A DNA stretch of 64,000 bases from Cylicocyclus nassatus. Taxonomy: Eukaryota; Nematoda; Chromadorea; Rhabditida; Strongylidae. Position 1 is the first letter of the stretch; the number at the start of each line of letters is the position of its first letter. Under the pieces are notes generated by a model. It saw nothing but the letters and a program-made list of their open reading frames with translations. It was not told where the DNA came from and made no database searches. Of the stretch, positions 13,811 to 26,800 are shown piece after piece. The position numbers and the translations under genes are program-made. The stretch covers positions 32,625,733-32,689,732 of the forward strand of contig CATQJL010000305.1 in assembly GCA_958299035.1 (NCBI GenBank), written 5' to 3'.

Positions 13811-14545
13811 TAGGCATCCTAAGGCTCTATCGAATACAGTCGAGTAGATTCCCTGCTTAATATATTGTCCTTGCAGATGCGGCACTTGTGCGTCAACAGT
13901 TGCTATTGCAAATTTTCCGAGCGAGTGTTTTAGTATTTTCCTTGCTTATTCTTGCTATTTGGGTAATTCTTGCTGATAAAGGAGAAAGAGGTAAGTCTAG
14001 TTATATCATTGTTTGTTCTCGGGTATCTACGTAGAAGCGCCAGTTTCATGTGTATTTTTGTCACTTCATGTCTCGTTCTTCTCGTGAAGCATTTCTTTGA
14101 AGCTAGCAGGCTCTGCAGCAACTTCGCTTTCACCTAAGAAGAAATACCACCTAATCAAGTAGTTCGTGTGACAAAAACGATAAGCCAAACGTAAAAGAAG
14201 TTTGCTGGCGATTGAAGAATTGCTTCATAAGAAGAAATAGGCAAAATGTGACAAAATATTTCTATGAAACTGACGTGAGGAGGCATGAAGTGACAGAAAA
14301 ACACTTAAAACTGTAGCGACGCAGCTTCCAAGTAGATACTGAGAATAAGCTTTCAACTACTCAGAAATCAAAAGCTACTCTCTAAATTACCATTTTTCAT
14401 TTATCAGTATCTAAAAAGCAAAGAAAATACTAGAAAACAATAGCTGAAACTCGCAATGGCTACTTGTTGACGCACAAGCGTTGTCGCGTCTGCAGGGACA
14501 CTATATTAAGCAAGAAATCTACTCGACGTAGACTGGTAGCCAGCC
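13811..14545. mobile_element. Foldback element with arms of about 250-300 bp
   Basis: 13828-14130 and 14240-14535 are diverged inverted copies. Both contain GTCGAGTAGATT..TGCTTAATATA.TGTCC.TGCAGA, GCTTGTGCGTCAACA-type sequence and CATGAAGTGACA. The reading frame at 14031-14133, which looked like an exon, lies inside one arm. Confidence 0.65.
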
Positions 14546-15198
14546 TAACCAGCACATCAAGTGGCCCTCACAGCGATATCTGCAATTTTGACACCGCATA
14601 CTCATACACTGCATACCGTAGTCCCACTAAAATCCTATCGTGCGGGTCAAATATCGTTGCTGTAATCATCATGGCAAACAAACCTGTGGGAAAATCTGAG
14701 TTCTAGCATATTACTTGCAGCACTATGATGCAGCAGTTTTGAAACGTAAAATGAAATCAAAATGTTTAAGACTTTATAAGAGGAGCGATTAGGAACATGA
14801 TAATGCCAGGTGATGAGTACGTTGCTAACAAACAATGACCTTGGCGACTTGATCAGCAAGTGTTGCGAAATTACTTGCTAACATCCAAAAATCCTGTCAG
14901 GTGTCTAGCGCTTGTCTGTGCAGTTTCTTGCGAATCACCGGCGTGTAACTGGCGGCTATCCCGAGGCTGCGTAGGCAGGCGTGCCCGACTGGGGGTCGTA
15001 CTGACGAGTGGATAGGGGAGAAGGTTAGCGTGGACGAGAAGCTGATATCTTATAGCGACAATACTACGACAATATAAGACATACCATACTAGGACAGGGC
15101 GAAGAATAAAAGCTCCAGATCGATGATGTCATACCTCACCAAAATAAAATTCGCTTTTTGCAAAGGCTGAATACTTAATAACCCTTCTATCGATACTA

Positions 15199-17173
15199 GG
15201 CTGTTTTAAAAGTGCTGTCCGATTTTCAACTGCCTATTTTCTCAAGGTTTTGCACTTATGGCAATGTCATACCCATTGTCTAGAAGTACTTTTCTTGCTC
15301 TTTCTAGTGCTTACTGATGCTTAGCCAGTCACCTTTAGTGTGACGAAATTTTGAATCCCGAAGCAAAGTTGCCAAAATTCAGTCATGCCCAAGAAAAAGC
15401 ACCCATGGTAGGAACTTCCGCAGTATTCGTAAAACTAAATATATGATAATTTATAATGATTGAGGGTGTAATGAGCTAACATAAGCACACTTTTCCTCCG
15501 GCGTGGAAAATGTCTTACTTTTCCAATTTTTTTTTCAAATATGGAAGACAAGCCCAGATATTCAACAAGCGACAACAATCGACATATAGCGACGGGTGTG
15601 CATTCAATATTGCATAGTTAGAGTAAAGCGAGGGCAAGCAGGAACCGCCAGCCAACTGCCTTTTTTCACAGCAAGAAAAAATCAAATCTTACAAGGGAAT
15701 GGTCAGAAATCGAAGTGGCCAATCCATACAAGCTGCATACCTTTCGATGCAGCACAGAATACTGATTTCAAATCTGTCTTCCGTATCTGCAGAGCGCCTT
15801 TGTAGGCGAAGTTATGAGCAGCTTTACCGCGGAAAAATCGTATACAAAAAGTGCAAAATTAGGCACATTTTTACACTTTCAGCTCACCTCTAGGTACGGG
15901 TCATATGAAGTACCTAGTTGCATGTTTTAGTCCAACAATGAGCCGAGAATGGCTTTGTACGGCCAGGTTTGCACTTTATACGTACAATTTCCTAGCAAAA
16001 TAGTGGCTTTCAACGGCTTGTAATTTCGTCCAGAAGAGGGCTCTGCAGATAAGGAAGACAGATTTAAAGACAGCGTTTTATGCTGCATCTAATGGTATGC
16101 AGCTTGTTTGGATTGGCCACTTCGACTTCTGACCATTCCCTTGTTAGAAAGTTGGCATATTAGGTTTCCCGAAAGTTTTGTCTGTTTTTTTCGTCGCTCA
16201 CCAAAACTCACAATACACCAATCTATGGACGACATAGGTACCATTTGATTCAGATTTTTGTCCTCTTTCTTACAGTTATATTTTCTCTCTGATCTATCCT
16301 GTCTTTGCAATGTTATTGCCATGGCTCTTTGAGCAGTTCAGCAGTAACGCTAAATTTTTCTAAATTTAGAAAATCTTTATCCTGATGTTTCCAAAAAACA
16401 CAAATAACCGTTATATAGTGCAAACCTTTGGCTACATTGCATCAATTTAGATTGCAGGGCCACATTTACCAAGTTCGTTATAACTATTTGTTTAGTAAAA
16501 ACTACAAAGTAAATATTACTTTGTAGTCCAAAAATTGCTCTTTTTGACCTATACTTAACCTTATCCAAAACTTTTGAATAAAATTTTCAAAAATTAGCCT
16601 AACTTTGAGCAGATAAAATTGACGGATAAAGAGTTTTAGCAATTATCAAAAAAAGCATACAAAATTGTGGTTCAAAAATGCATCCATAAGAAAGAGAAGG
16701 AGAAGCTGCATCAAGCATTCAGTTGTTTATCGTGTGTGGTTTTACAGTGGTTTGAAAAAACGGACAAAACTTCTCGGACAACCTAATATTTTCACACGCG
16801 GAGAAGGGCTCAAATAATGGTTTTTTTACTTGCTCGCAAAAATTTCTATGCAGCAAAGATAACTCGAATTCTCTTTAACCGCAGAAGAACCTTAAAGTAT
16901 AGGCTAGTTAACGATGGCGGCCAAATATGTCTGTTCATCCTCATATGGAAGCATTAGTAAGTCAAACTGGGTGGTTTTGAGAAAGTCTTGCAGAATTCGA
17001 AAAATTTTCTCTTCTCTCTCGTTAGCCTTCCTTACATGGCATACAGCGCTTTTGATAGCCATAAACTCGTTTAATTCAACGAAATTTAATGTGTTCAAAA
17101 CTGTTGATTTTATACAAAGTTATAAAATTCAAATGAAAAAAATCGCAAATCGGACAGAACTTTCGAAACAACC
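15199..17173. mobile_element. Composite mariner-like element with nested insertion
   Basis: Outer ends GGCTGTTTTAAAAGTGCTGT and the inverse of GACAGAACTTTCGAAACAACC, flanked by TA, bound about 1.98 kb. Inside, 15640-15810 and 16030-16160 are inverted copies of each other. A second TIR pair (TA/GGTTTCCCGAAAGTTTTGTC at 16163 and GGACAAAACTTCTCGGACAACC/TA ending 16783) marks a nested element. No intact transposase is present. Confidence 0.65.
16163..16783. mobile_element. Nested MITE within the 15.2-17.2 kb element
   Basis: About 620 bp with imperfect inverted ends GGTTTCCCGAAAGTTTTGTC and GACAAAACTTCTCGGACAACC, flanked by TA on each side. The ends belong to the same broad family as the outer element. 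No coding capacity is seen. Confidence 0.55.
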
Positions 17174-18188
17174 TAGTATTTCAATCACTAAAAACCCCCA
17201 TTTTTTACAGTACAACTACTACCGCAAGCTATAAAAAGACCCCACAATTCAAAATGGGTGTAATTTCTGTAATCAGCTGATGACATCTATGATTTGTGGA
17301 TTACTTACTAAATTTTTCTGTGATTTCCAGCATCTGAGCGTCACTTGAAAACATGATTAAGTTAATTCCAAAGATGAAGACAGTCAGCCTTTTCATATTC
17401 GTAGCAAAGCCATGACTTTTACCAAACTATGCTAACAATAAAAATTTTGTCTTATACCGTTCGTGATTAGTGAATTCGGAAGTGTTTCCAAAACTCCAAC
17501 CATCGCGTCTTTCATGAAGAGTTCTTTCACTCAACGGATACAAGCTCAAACACCTGGTATGTAATCTAGATGGTTTGTACTAACAAACGACTCACAACTG
17601 GGTTAAAAAAATTTTTTTTTTCTTGAGAGTATTAATCTTTTCAGAGCTACTTCTCAAAAGGCCAGGTTGTCTGAGCTTTTGTTGCTTCTGTCTGACCCAA
17701 TTAATTTACCTTAACACATTGATTTCCGCTTGAGCAATGAATCCGCGTGGGACCTTGACACACCATGTGTGTCAATGCTTAAATTTTGTGAAAATGGCTA
17801 TTATCCTGGGATAAACTCACTCCACGAGCTCTCTTTTGCATTGAAGCAAGGATAACTTCCACCTTTTTTTGTCAGCCTTTCAGATCTATTATAGGTGTAC
17901 CGTAGATGGCAGTATGCATAATTATATTTGAATGGTCCGTAAGAGGCCTTGGCCCAGAAGGCAGACAACTGAATATCTGCATGGTCGTTAATGTGTTGAA
18001 TGAGTTTACGGAGATGTCAAGTAGGCATGCAAAACGGGGGGGGGGGAGGTCGTGTTTAGAAGAGATGTGCCAGTACTGCGACTGATATGGCGTTAGCCAG
18101 CGCTTCCCGTTAGCTCTTTTGACTTGTTACCGCAGTGCTTTCCACAATAGTCGGTAATAAGTCAGATCATAAGAAGTAAGCAATCTGC

Positions 18189-20042
18189 TTGAAGGCAGTG
18201 TTCGGACAAGGTGGGAGTTTTGAGATTTCAGTGTCATGCGAAAGTGGCCCCTCGGACCCTCATCGCGCAAGTACGAGGTTATAACATTCGGCCTAGAGCA
18301 AAAACGACCGGAAAGTAGGGAAACTTACGTTTTGGGGCGGGATCCTCCACCTGTTTGCCCTACTCTGCGGCAGAGTACGCATGCCGCAGTGAAAATCGTG
18401 GAATCGCAGCGATCCTGCGTCTCAGCCTTGGCGGAAACCGTCGAATTTCAAATTATATCGTGGGTCGCGATGCAATTGAATAATATCCTGCATGAGAGTT
18501 GCGCACGATGACCCCTTAAAGGCAGTGTCTCACCAAAATTTAGTTGCCGAGATTTTTGTATTTTGCAAGCCTGTCGGACCCTGTCTAGCACTGTATGGGC
18601 TTAAAATCGCACGAAGTCCCCAAAAACCCCGTTTTCTGGAGGCCCCACGGAAGCAACTGGACGAGTTGTACCATCCAACTTCAGCCTCAGCCACAATGGC
18701 AGCAACAGGGGGAGGTGGATGCCAAGTGCAGGGACATGTTCAAACGCGTAAAGGGGGAGACCGAAAGAGTCGTCCGCGGGAAACGGCCCTTTTGAACCGC
18801 TCGCTATCACAGCGCGCCTCTGATTGGTCAACATGTCCACTGCCATAACGAGTTAAAACTCGTTCATTTTCGTACATCTTTCGTGTCCAACATGATGATA
18901 GGTTTGGCACAGGTATATTACATACTTCCAACTAAGAATTTTTTCGTTGACTGTAAATGCGACTTGTTAGCTTTGCCAGCGGCGCCGCACGCAGCGAGAC
19001 AAGCGTCGCGCGCGAAGGGTTCAAAAGGGCCTACACCCGTTGTCCGCGAGTACCACATCGCTCTCCGCGTACCACTTTGAGCGAATTTTTTTTAGCGTGG
19101 AGGGGGTGAAATTGAGTGGGACTTGTTGCAATGACCTATTTAGAGGTCCCAATGATAGATTATGTGAAGTTCCGCGCGACCTCAACTTTGGTGAGACACT
19201 GTCTTTAATACTAGCTGAGACGTTCGTTTCGCGAATTGCATTTCAATCAACCAAAGTTTTCAAGCTTGCTAAATAAAAAAGCTAGTTGCGGAATTCCAAG
19301 GAATGAATCTACGATGTCAGATCCGATATTTCACTAGACAAAAAGATTTCGGACTACAGACAAAAACAATTGGAGCTGCAGAAGGAATGATGTGCCAGCA
19401 AGCGAATCTCTGTATATACTTAGTCATTCTTACTCATGCATTTTCCATCACTTACACTCATTGCTTGTGTTGCCTTTCTATCCGCTCATTCCATGTACGT
19501 AGTAGCACATAAAAAGCCCTTTGTATGCTTTCTAATTTCCTCTTGTACATTTTTTACAAGTAGTCCAAATTCTACAAGATATCTGAGATATCCTTTTGGT
19601 TTGACATATCGTCATCGTAGTTCCAACTATTTGTTGGCGACTTCGTCACTTTTTCATGTTGATTTGCTTCGTTGTTTATGTGTGTTTATAACTCAAGCAG
19701 AATGAGGTTTTAATTAGCCAAGTCTGGGGTAATCGGCAATAAACGTGTGTTCGTGTGGTGGTTGATGTGGTTCAATTGGCAAGGTTGTGGCAACCTTTTT
19801 AGGGCCTTGGCGGAAATTCGAAATAAGTCGCATATTTTTCCATGTCCGATTGTCACTGAATCTCGGCATCGCGTATAACTTTGAGCTTGTTTTTTGAGCC
19901 TTGAACCAAGATTGACAATAACTTTTTAATATTTTGGGCTAACGTTAACGCATATTTTTCCCGTTTCAGATTCGAAGTTGCGGATAACCCCCGCTAAGCG
20001 GAATTCCTAAAAATCGAGTTCTTCCCGGACACTGCCTTTAAG
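18189..20042. mobile_element. TTRAAGGCAGTG-family element split by a nested copy
   Basis: Outer ends are TTGAAGGCAGTGTTCGGACA at 18189 and TCCCGGACACTGCCTTTAA ending near 20042. Inside lies a second complete copy, 18516-19208. The structure suggests one element inserted in another of the same family. No transposase frame is seen. Confidence 0.5.
18516..19208. mobile_element. Nested TTRAAGGCAGTG-family copy
   Basis: 693 bp with ends TTAAAGGCAGTGTCTCACCA and TGGTGAGACACTGTCTTTAA, a good inverted pair. The interior is GC-rich with short chance frames on both strands (18492-18848 and others) that I do not regard as genes. Confidence 0.65.
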
Positions 20043-20452
20043 CATCTGGACTCATTACTAACTCTAAATTTGCTAAAGAAAATTTTCTTTCATAAGCAAA
20101 TCAAGGTGTTCCTCTTTCCAAGTGAACTTCCTTTCGTAGACTATTGAGCGGTCAACGAAATTCTTTCTTGTGCAGACCATTGCCAAATCCCTAAGGTACG
20201 AAATTATATTGCCACGAAAGTAATCACATACCTCAATAAGAAACCAACAATAATCAGCCACATATCCTGTCATTATGTATCGTTTACCAATGATAATGTT
20301 GTTATCACCTATACTACTGGTCAACTACAGCTTGCAGACTTCGTTTATGAACAGACGATTGAAAAGCAGAGCAAAGGGAACTAATAAGATTTCCATGGCA
20401 ACAACAAGGATCACAAGGTACGACATCGAAAACAATCATTGTCTACTTCATC

Positions 20453-23400
20453 ATGTTACGAAAACAGTCGCCCAGTAAGTTCTTCTTGAAACCTATAGTG
20501 AAGTTAGTTAGCTAGGCCAAAGCTGCTGAAGTACTTTATTCAACGAAGTCTTTCTAAAAACAGGCTTGTAAATTTATTTCGCACCTGCACGTGTATGTAC
20601 TATAAATTTCAGGCAAAAAAGATGAGAAAGCGACGAAGGAGATGACAAAAGTTGACGACAAGAAAAGGAAGCCGAGTCTAGTCGCAGACCGAACAAAGAG
20701 CGACAAAGCAGATATCGAATCTACGAAAAAGGACAGCCCAACTAAGGAAGCGCGAGATCGTCAAGTAGAGAAGGAGAAGCCCAAAAAGACGAACTCGACT
20801 GAGGAGCCTGCGAAAATCAAAAAAGCAGAGGAGAAACCTATTCCTATTGAAGTTGTAGTAAAGCAAGCGGAATTGGGAAAGATAGATCCGTTTGAGGATC
20901 GACCAAAGATCCCGAGAACTAAAGACGAGTCAAGGAGGGACTCGCTGACAAAGGACAAGAACAAAGATCCCATGGTCGGCAAAAGCGAGAAAATTTCTGT
21001 AGAAAAAGCCAATGAAAATAGTTCGTCAAAAGCAGCTGGAAAGGCTGACGCGAATTCTGTGAGGCGAAAAACCTTGGAAAAAGTTAGCGGAATACCTCCG
21101 ACTCAAAAAGGAGCAATGGACAAGAGCAGCCCGCTCGAGAAGAAACAATTCAGTGCATTTGCTGAGGAAAGGAAAGCGAAAATGCGAGGGGACAAACCGG
21201 CTGAGGGGTCACCTCAGAGAAAAGGCTATGGACATGTGGGAAAAAAGCAAAAGCATGATTCTTTTTCGGACGAGGATAAGGGCGGTGCTAGCGAAAAACC
21301 TCAGCCCAGTGAGTTTTTTTGGAACTGATTCGAAAATATTACAGTTTCTCTCTTTATTATTCTGAGTGCTGATTGTGAAATTACAAAAAATGATATTGCA
21401 TAGCTTACTTTTTTCCGTTTTAGGATCAGATGCCCAGCGAAATGCTAAGCGAGACCAAAGCCCAGAAGCAAACCTTACAGCTCATGTCGAAGTGATTCGC
21501 GAGAGAAGAAGTCAGTTTCTATGCAATTTTGATCCATATTATGATTATAAGACTTGCCCTCTAAGTTGATTTCCCATCTGTGAGAGTCAGCAATCAAACA
21601 TCACTTTCCCACGAGAGTCAGCGTATTGATACTTACCCTAATTAGGTAACTTTTCTTTAATCAGCAGCTTTGCAGTGTCGCTTCCGCGAACAATCACCAC
21701 GGATCCGGCTGCAGATGTGGAAATCGTGATCGGTGACGGTGAGTAATTTTCAAAATAACAATTTCAAAATATAGGTTATATATAGGAGCCGCAGAGAGGC
21801 CGGATGATGACTAGTTGTATTACTGAGTATTGGTGCCTTCGTTAGAATGTTTTACGAAGTTTCTTGGCAAAAAAACATGAACAAAATTCTGGTTCTTAAT
21901 TTTACTCAGAAATGTTTGTTGATTCCTAGGTTAAGTATTCTTATATACTTAAGAAAAGAAATGGAAAGAAGTAGGACATGTAAACGATCTTTTTACTTGA
22001 AAAATGGAAGGATGAAGCAATCAAATACATTTCTTGGAAACTTGAAAAAGTTTTTGTCACTCGAAATAGTGTTGGAAAGAAATTTAAGAAACGACCTTTT
22101 AAAATTTTTTGAATGAGTGCTTTTTTCAAGCTGCTCACCGGCAGGGTAAAGTCATGGATACTTCTCGAGAAAATTGTTTTCGCTTATTTCCAATTCCTTT
22201 CTCAACCGCGTGAATGCACGTCTTGTGACTCTCACTTTCAAAAAGCTACAAGCCTTATTGTTGCAAAAAACAAAAGAAGTCTTTGTTCAACACCTGCATC
22301 TACAGTCTAATGCACCTGTGTTTCTTTATCAGAAACTGTCGCAATTATATACTGAGTCAAAAGAGTACGTTGTTTTTTCCCATACCCTTTGTACTTTCTT
22401 CAGAAAAACACAGAAGTGCTTGTAAAAAGCGTGTTCAATAGTAATGGCATCAAGCTTATAGAACGGATGCGTTTATGTACCTATCACTAGCAACGCTCCC
22501 CAAAACTTCATTTTCATTAGCTTGTTCAAAGGCCCAAATGAACATCCCCTAAACTTTTCTCTTTTTCTATTCGATCTCCTGATATTCTCCAGAAGAACAG
22601 AATTTTGTGCTCTGGTGTGATATCCACTTATCACTCCTAAGAACATGTTTGTCTTATAGGAACCATACTTCAACATAAAAAAAAGTAGTGCGCAAAAACG
22701 TAACCTCAACTCTCTAACGTTTTTCGTGCACTATGCGAATGAAACTCAATTTCTTATTTACTGCACGCAGAAGCTTATCCAACAGCGTAAATTTTCTTCT
22801 TTCCCATCTTCTGTATGTCAGCACTTTGACTACAAACAAAGAAGGCTTTTAGGTGCTCTATATCTTGAATTACACTCCTCCGATGGTTATCTGGATTTAT
22901 GCCTAGCAAGCAGAAAACAAAGTTTGTAAACCAGAAAGGATTAGTGGCCTAAATCCCCCATGCAGTTTCCATTCTATTGTAAGCTATACTTGGTGGTTGA
23001 CGCAGGGCTTTTAGTATGCGTGAATTTTTTCGTAACCACCAATCGAGAAACTTATTTGCTAACAACTTGATACGCTCTCTGAAGTTTGGGTGTTCTTCCT
23101 GACCGCTGCTCAACTGGAAGATATTCTCAAAGATTACAGCATTCGTAGGAAAAGAAGTCTACCAGATTTTATGTAACTTTTGATTCAAATGGCTTGGCAG
23201 CTGGAAGGCGGTGTTTGTGACCTAATTAAGGCCGCTCGCGCCAGTGACGCAGTCCGCATCTCCCTCTCGCAATGCTCTCTGATAAATATTTAGCCTTAAC
23301 TAGGTCATGAAGCCCCGCCATCCAGCCGCCAAGCCAGTTGAATTAAAGGATAAAAGATCTAGAGCGCTATAAACCTAACTATGAAGTTCGCAACCACTGA

Positions 23401-23646
23401 CACGCGCTTTGTGATATTCAAAGTCTATGAGTTTTTGCTTCGCAAGAAATCTAACGTCCCGTTTGCAAAGACAGAAAGAAGCACTGATATCCTTGTCCAT
23501 AATTTCATTTACATGTTTCAGATGGAAAACCCGTGTTTCAACCAACGATGACACCAAAAGCCGACGAAATCTTGCGTGAGCTCACAAAACTCGTCGTGGA
23601 AGATGAAACTGGCAAAGGGCGAGTGCCCAAGCTTATACCCTCGTAA
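20453..23646 (+). CDS. Lys/Glu/Ser-rich, probably disordered protein (about 334 aa, 5 exons)
   Basis: Exons: 20453-20474 (tentative start exon, MLRKQSP), 20613-21308, 21424 to about 21514, about 21668 to 21738, and 23522-23646 ending in TAA. The 696-nt exon is the firm part. It encodes a highly charged, low-complexity sequence with no hydrophobic core, rich in K, E, D, S and T, and with repeated KD/SP-type motifs. The terminal exon reads DGKPVFQPTMTPKADEILRE and ends KLIPS, a more ordered-looking tail. A poly(A) signal AATAAA lies at 23711. The donor of the third exon is uncertain: GTCAGT is in the wrong phase, while GTTTCT at 21515 fits. Composition suggests a cytoskeletal or nuclear scaffold, but I recognise no family. 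Further 5' exons are possible. Confidence 0.7.
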
Positions 23647-23710
23647 ATTACCTCATCTAAATTCTAAACAGTATTTGACTATTTGTAAATTGAGCATCTC
23701 TTGTTGTATC

Positions 23711-23716
23711 AATAAA
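23711..23716 (+). terminator. Poly(A) signal AATAAA of the Lys-rich gene
   Basis: A canonical AATAAA hexamer sits 65 bases after the TAA stop at 23644-23646. It lies in the 238-bp gap before the stop codon of the convergent minus-strand gene. Confidence 0.7.
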
Positions 23717-23884
23717 CTTTATCGAAATGCGACAAATATGAGACCCGTGATATGTCTTTGGACACAACGAAGAAAACGAATGCACATTGGAGATCACAGC
23801 AAGGGCAGAGAGCAAACAGAGTAGAATCCTTGAGCGGTCGGCTAAGCAACCTCGAGTCGGCTTCCTAATTTCAATTTGACTTCT

Positions 23885-26800
23885 TTACTCAATTGGGCTC
23901 AGCTGGATGTTGGAGCCGAAGGGGGCTCCGAAACTGGTCGAGGTATGGCTCTTTTTGGGCGCCGCGGCAATGATTTGTTCATCATCGGGTCGGCGGGGAA
24001 AACTGCATAGCCCTTGCGTGCTCTGAAATAAGCAATTTGAGCTATGAGTAACAGAAAACTTAGGAAATTATTGTTTACGTCAAAGAGAAGTCATAATAAG
24101 GTGTTGGGTGATGTCTTTTGAACGTGCGGCTTCGAAGTGGCATAAACTCTTTCACTAAAGATCAAAAAGCAAATCTCAAGCATTATGACTTCTTGTAGTA
24201 GATCAATTCGCCAAAACCTCGCATTTGTAACTCCAACTGTATGTAAGATTATGGGACTTGTTGTACAGTAATGCTTTTATAGAGCTCTCTCAAACTTAAT
24301 GAAAGCTTACAATGCAATAGAGCCCTGCTGTGTGTAAAGTGCTCAAGAGGAGTCCAATGACGTGCAGCAAAAAATTTTGTTTGCAAATTTTAAATAGTTG
24401 GAAGGAGCTCTCCGAAGCTTTCGCCGATACACAAAAAGTGCTATTCTCTCTTCCACTGAAACTACAACTTTGAAAGTAAGGCCCAAATTTCAAGAAGCGT
24501 ACATAATTATTAGAGTGTTGATTTTTTACCGTTTTTACTATAACAGTCGTGTCTTTGTATTTTTTTCTCAATTCATGTGGTTTGCGTAATCATTCGACAG
24601 ACCGAAGCGAGCTCTACAAGATGGGTATGAGGAATCCGTTCAAATCGTATTTCACCGGAATTTTTGAGCAGAAATTGATAGCAGTCGAAAATGAACTTTT
24701 CCTTCAAAAATCATATCTCCGCCCCAAGATGTCTTAAATGTTCCCCATTTATCCTAGCGTATGCTTGACATATCGCACATTCATATTCACTAATGTTTTT
24801 TCATAGCTGAAAATAAAGAAAAAAATGAAGGGAAAAATGGCACACTCCGCCCCTAAGCATCCTGAGCTCCTCCCAAGCACGTGATCTATAGCTCATACAT
24901 GCAGAAGTACGACATTATTTGTAAACTTTCAAGGTGTCCCAGTTCTCGAGAAATGCTGAGGTTTAGGGAAAAAACGGTGAAAAATTATGGGACAGCCCAA
25001 TATTGGATTTTAGGGTATTTTGTTATGCGTGTTTCTCAAGATTTGCTTGATTTTTTGTTCCTCCTCTCTTTCAAGTTTCAAGTACTCGTCACAACTTCGA
25101 GTCGGTCTTTGTGAATGCATAACAAATAATTCAAACAGAAGCCTGAACCGGTAAAGCCACAAATCATGTAAGAGAGCACTCTCTAGGCATACAGCTATAG
25201 CCATATTTTGCGAATATGCGCTTTTGTCAAGAACCTGTCATGTCTTTTTGATATATCCCTTTTAGTTGCTTATTTACAGCGAATGAGTTCAATGGCCGGA
25301 TCAAGCAGCTTATGCTCATATAGTACAGCATGTCGTGTGGAGGAAAATAGGTTAGAGAAAAGCCTACTGTAACACTCCTCTACCCCAAAATCTCAAAAAT
25401 TCCTTACCTTATGTCCGAAGGCATGCGTGGAGGTGATGATTTTGGCAAGGAAGGTACTCGTGCGAGAGATAGAGATTTTTGAACTGGGCGTGGACTAGCC
25501 TCACCAAGAAGCGTAGGAATTTGCGAAGTGGGTAACCGAGGTTTGGCTGCTATTCTGGGAGGAGTTCTTGCTGCGGGTTTTGGCAACTGGGTTCCTTTCG
25601 CTGAGCGGGATTCGAAACCTGAAACAGACACGCTTTTGGGTGAGTGCTTAGTTAGCCATTCAGAGCTCAAATACCATTAACGATGTTCCGCACGCAGCTG
25701 ATGTGCTCAACTTCAGTCGTCTCCTTTCTTTCGCTCTCCCTTCCATCTTTGTCATCTTCTCTGCTTGAATCATCCGATTCCGATGAGTGTGACTCTCTTC
25801 CACTGTCTACAGACTTGTCACTTTTAGGTGAGTCTTGCTGCTGATTGTCCACATGCTGCGTCGTTTGCTCTGGCTCAATCTCCTGGACCACGGAAATTCG
25901 ATTCTTAAGGTGTTGGGCATTGGGAAACGAACACACATGAGAAGCTGGTCCTTACCTCTTCGTGATCTTCGGGAATGGTGATCAGCATGGGTACAAATCG
26001 GCGCATTCGGATTCTCTCTCTAGCTACGTCTATGACCCGGCGGAGGTCGGCGAGGAACTGTTCAGCTACGGGAGGAGGGTTAGCCATCATCGACTCGTCG
26101 AGATATTCTGTAACAGCTTTGTTTGTTCATATGATGTTTTTGGAGGTCGCAGAATTATTTTTGGGGGTAGTGTGACAATATTATTTTGATTTAAGGGGAG
26201 TGGAGTGGAACATACCCTCGCGGGTTTTTGTGAAGCTTTTCTATGGAACAAATTATTGACTTTGATAATTTGCAAAAAATAGGAATGAAGTTAGCCATTA
26301 GTCTTCTCTCCTTTCCCAGATCCGTCTACTCCCTGACTAATTACGTCTTTTACTTACCCGAGCTAAAATACAGTCTCCTTTTCGGTATTCGATCCAGAGA
26401 GGTTTTGAATTCACAAGGACCCATTTCGTTTGCTGTGGCCTGAGCCAAAGCCGCCTGAATATAACCATTTTCGTCAAACGACAAAAATATGAGACTATTT
26501 TACCTTTTGTAGCTCTTGTTGTTTTTGCAAATGATAAAGAAACTGCATCTGAATGTCCGAGATCAGCTGACGCTTCTTGATCCGCCAGCACAGGTGCCAG
26601 ACGACGAATGAGCCAATGATAGTAAGTGCCAGCAGAAATGCCAGCACCAAGATAAATAGTAATTCCGCCCTAGTGTTTGACGAAGTCAGCATGTATGGAT
26701 TCGCTCCTGGAGAAAGAAATTTTTATAGCGAAAATCTGAAAATCGGTCGAGACATACCCGATATTCCACTAACACGGAAAGAGAGGCAATGCTCGTCGGG

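Noticed and set aside
14031..14133. Possible exon upstream of the CxxC exon
   Set aside because: It lies in one arm of a foldback repeat and recurs inverted at about 14270-14350.
26216..26242. Short possible exon (TTCCATAG acceptor, GTATGT donor)
   Set aside because: Including it breaks the frame into the next exon at 26107, while direct joining of 26358 to 26107 is in phase.
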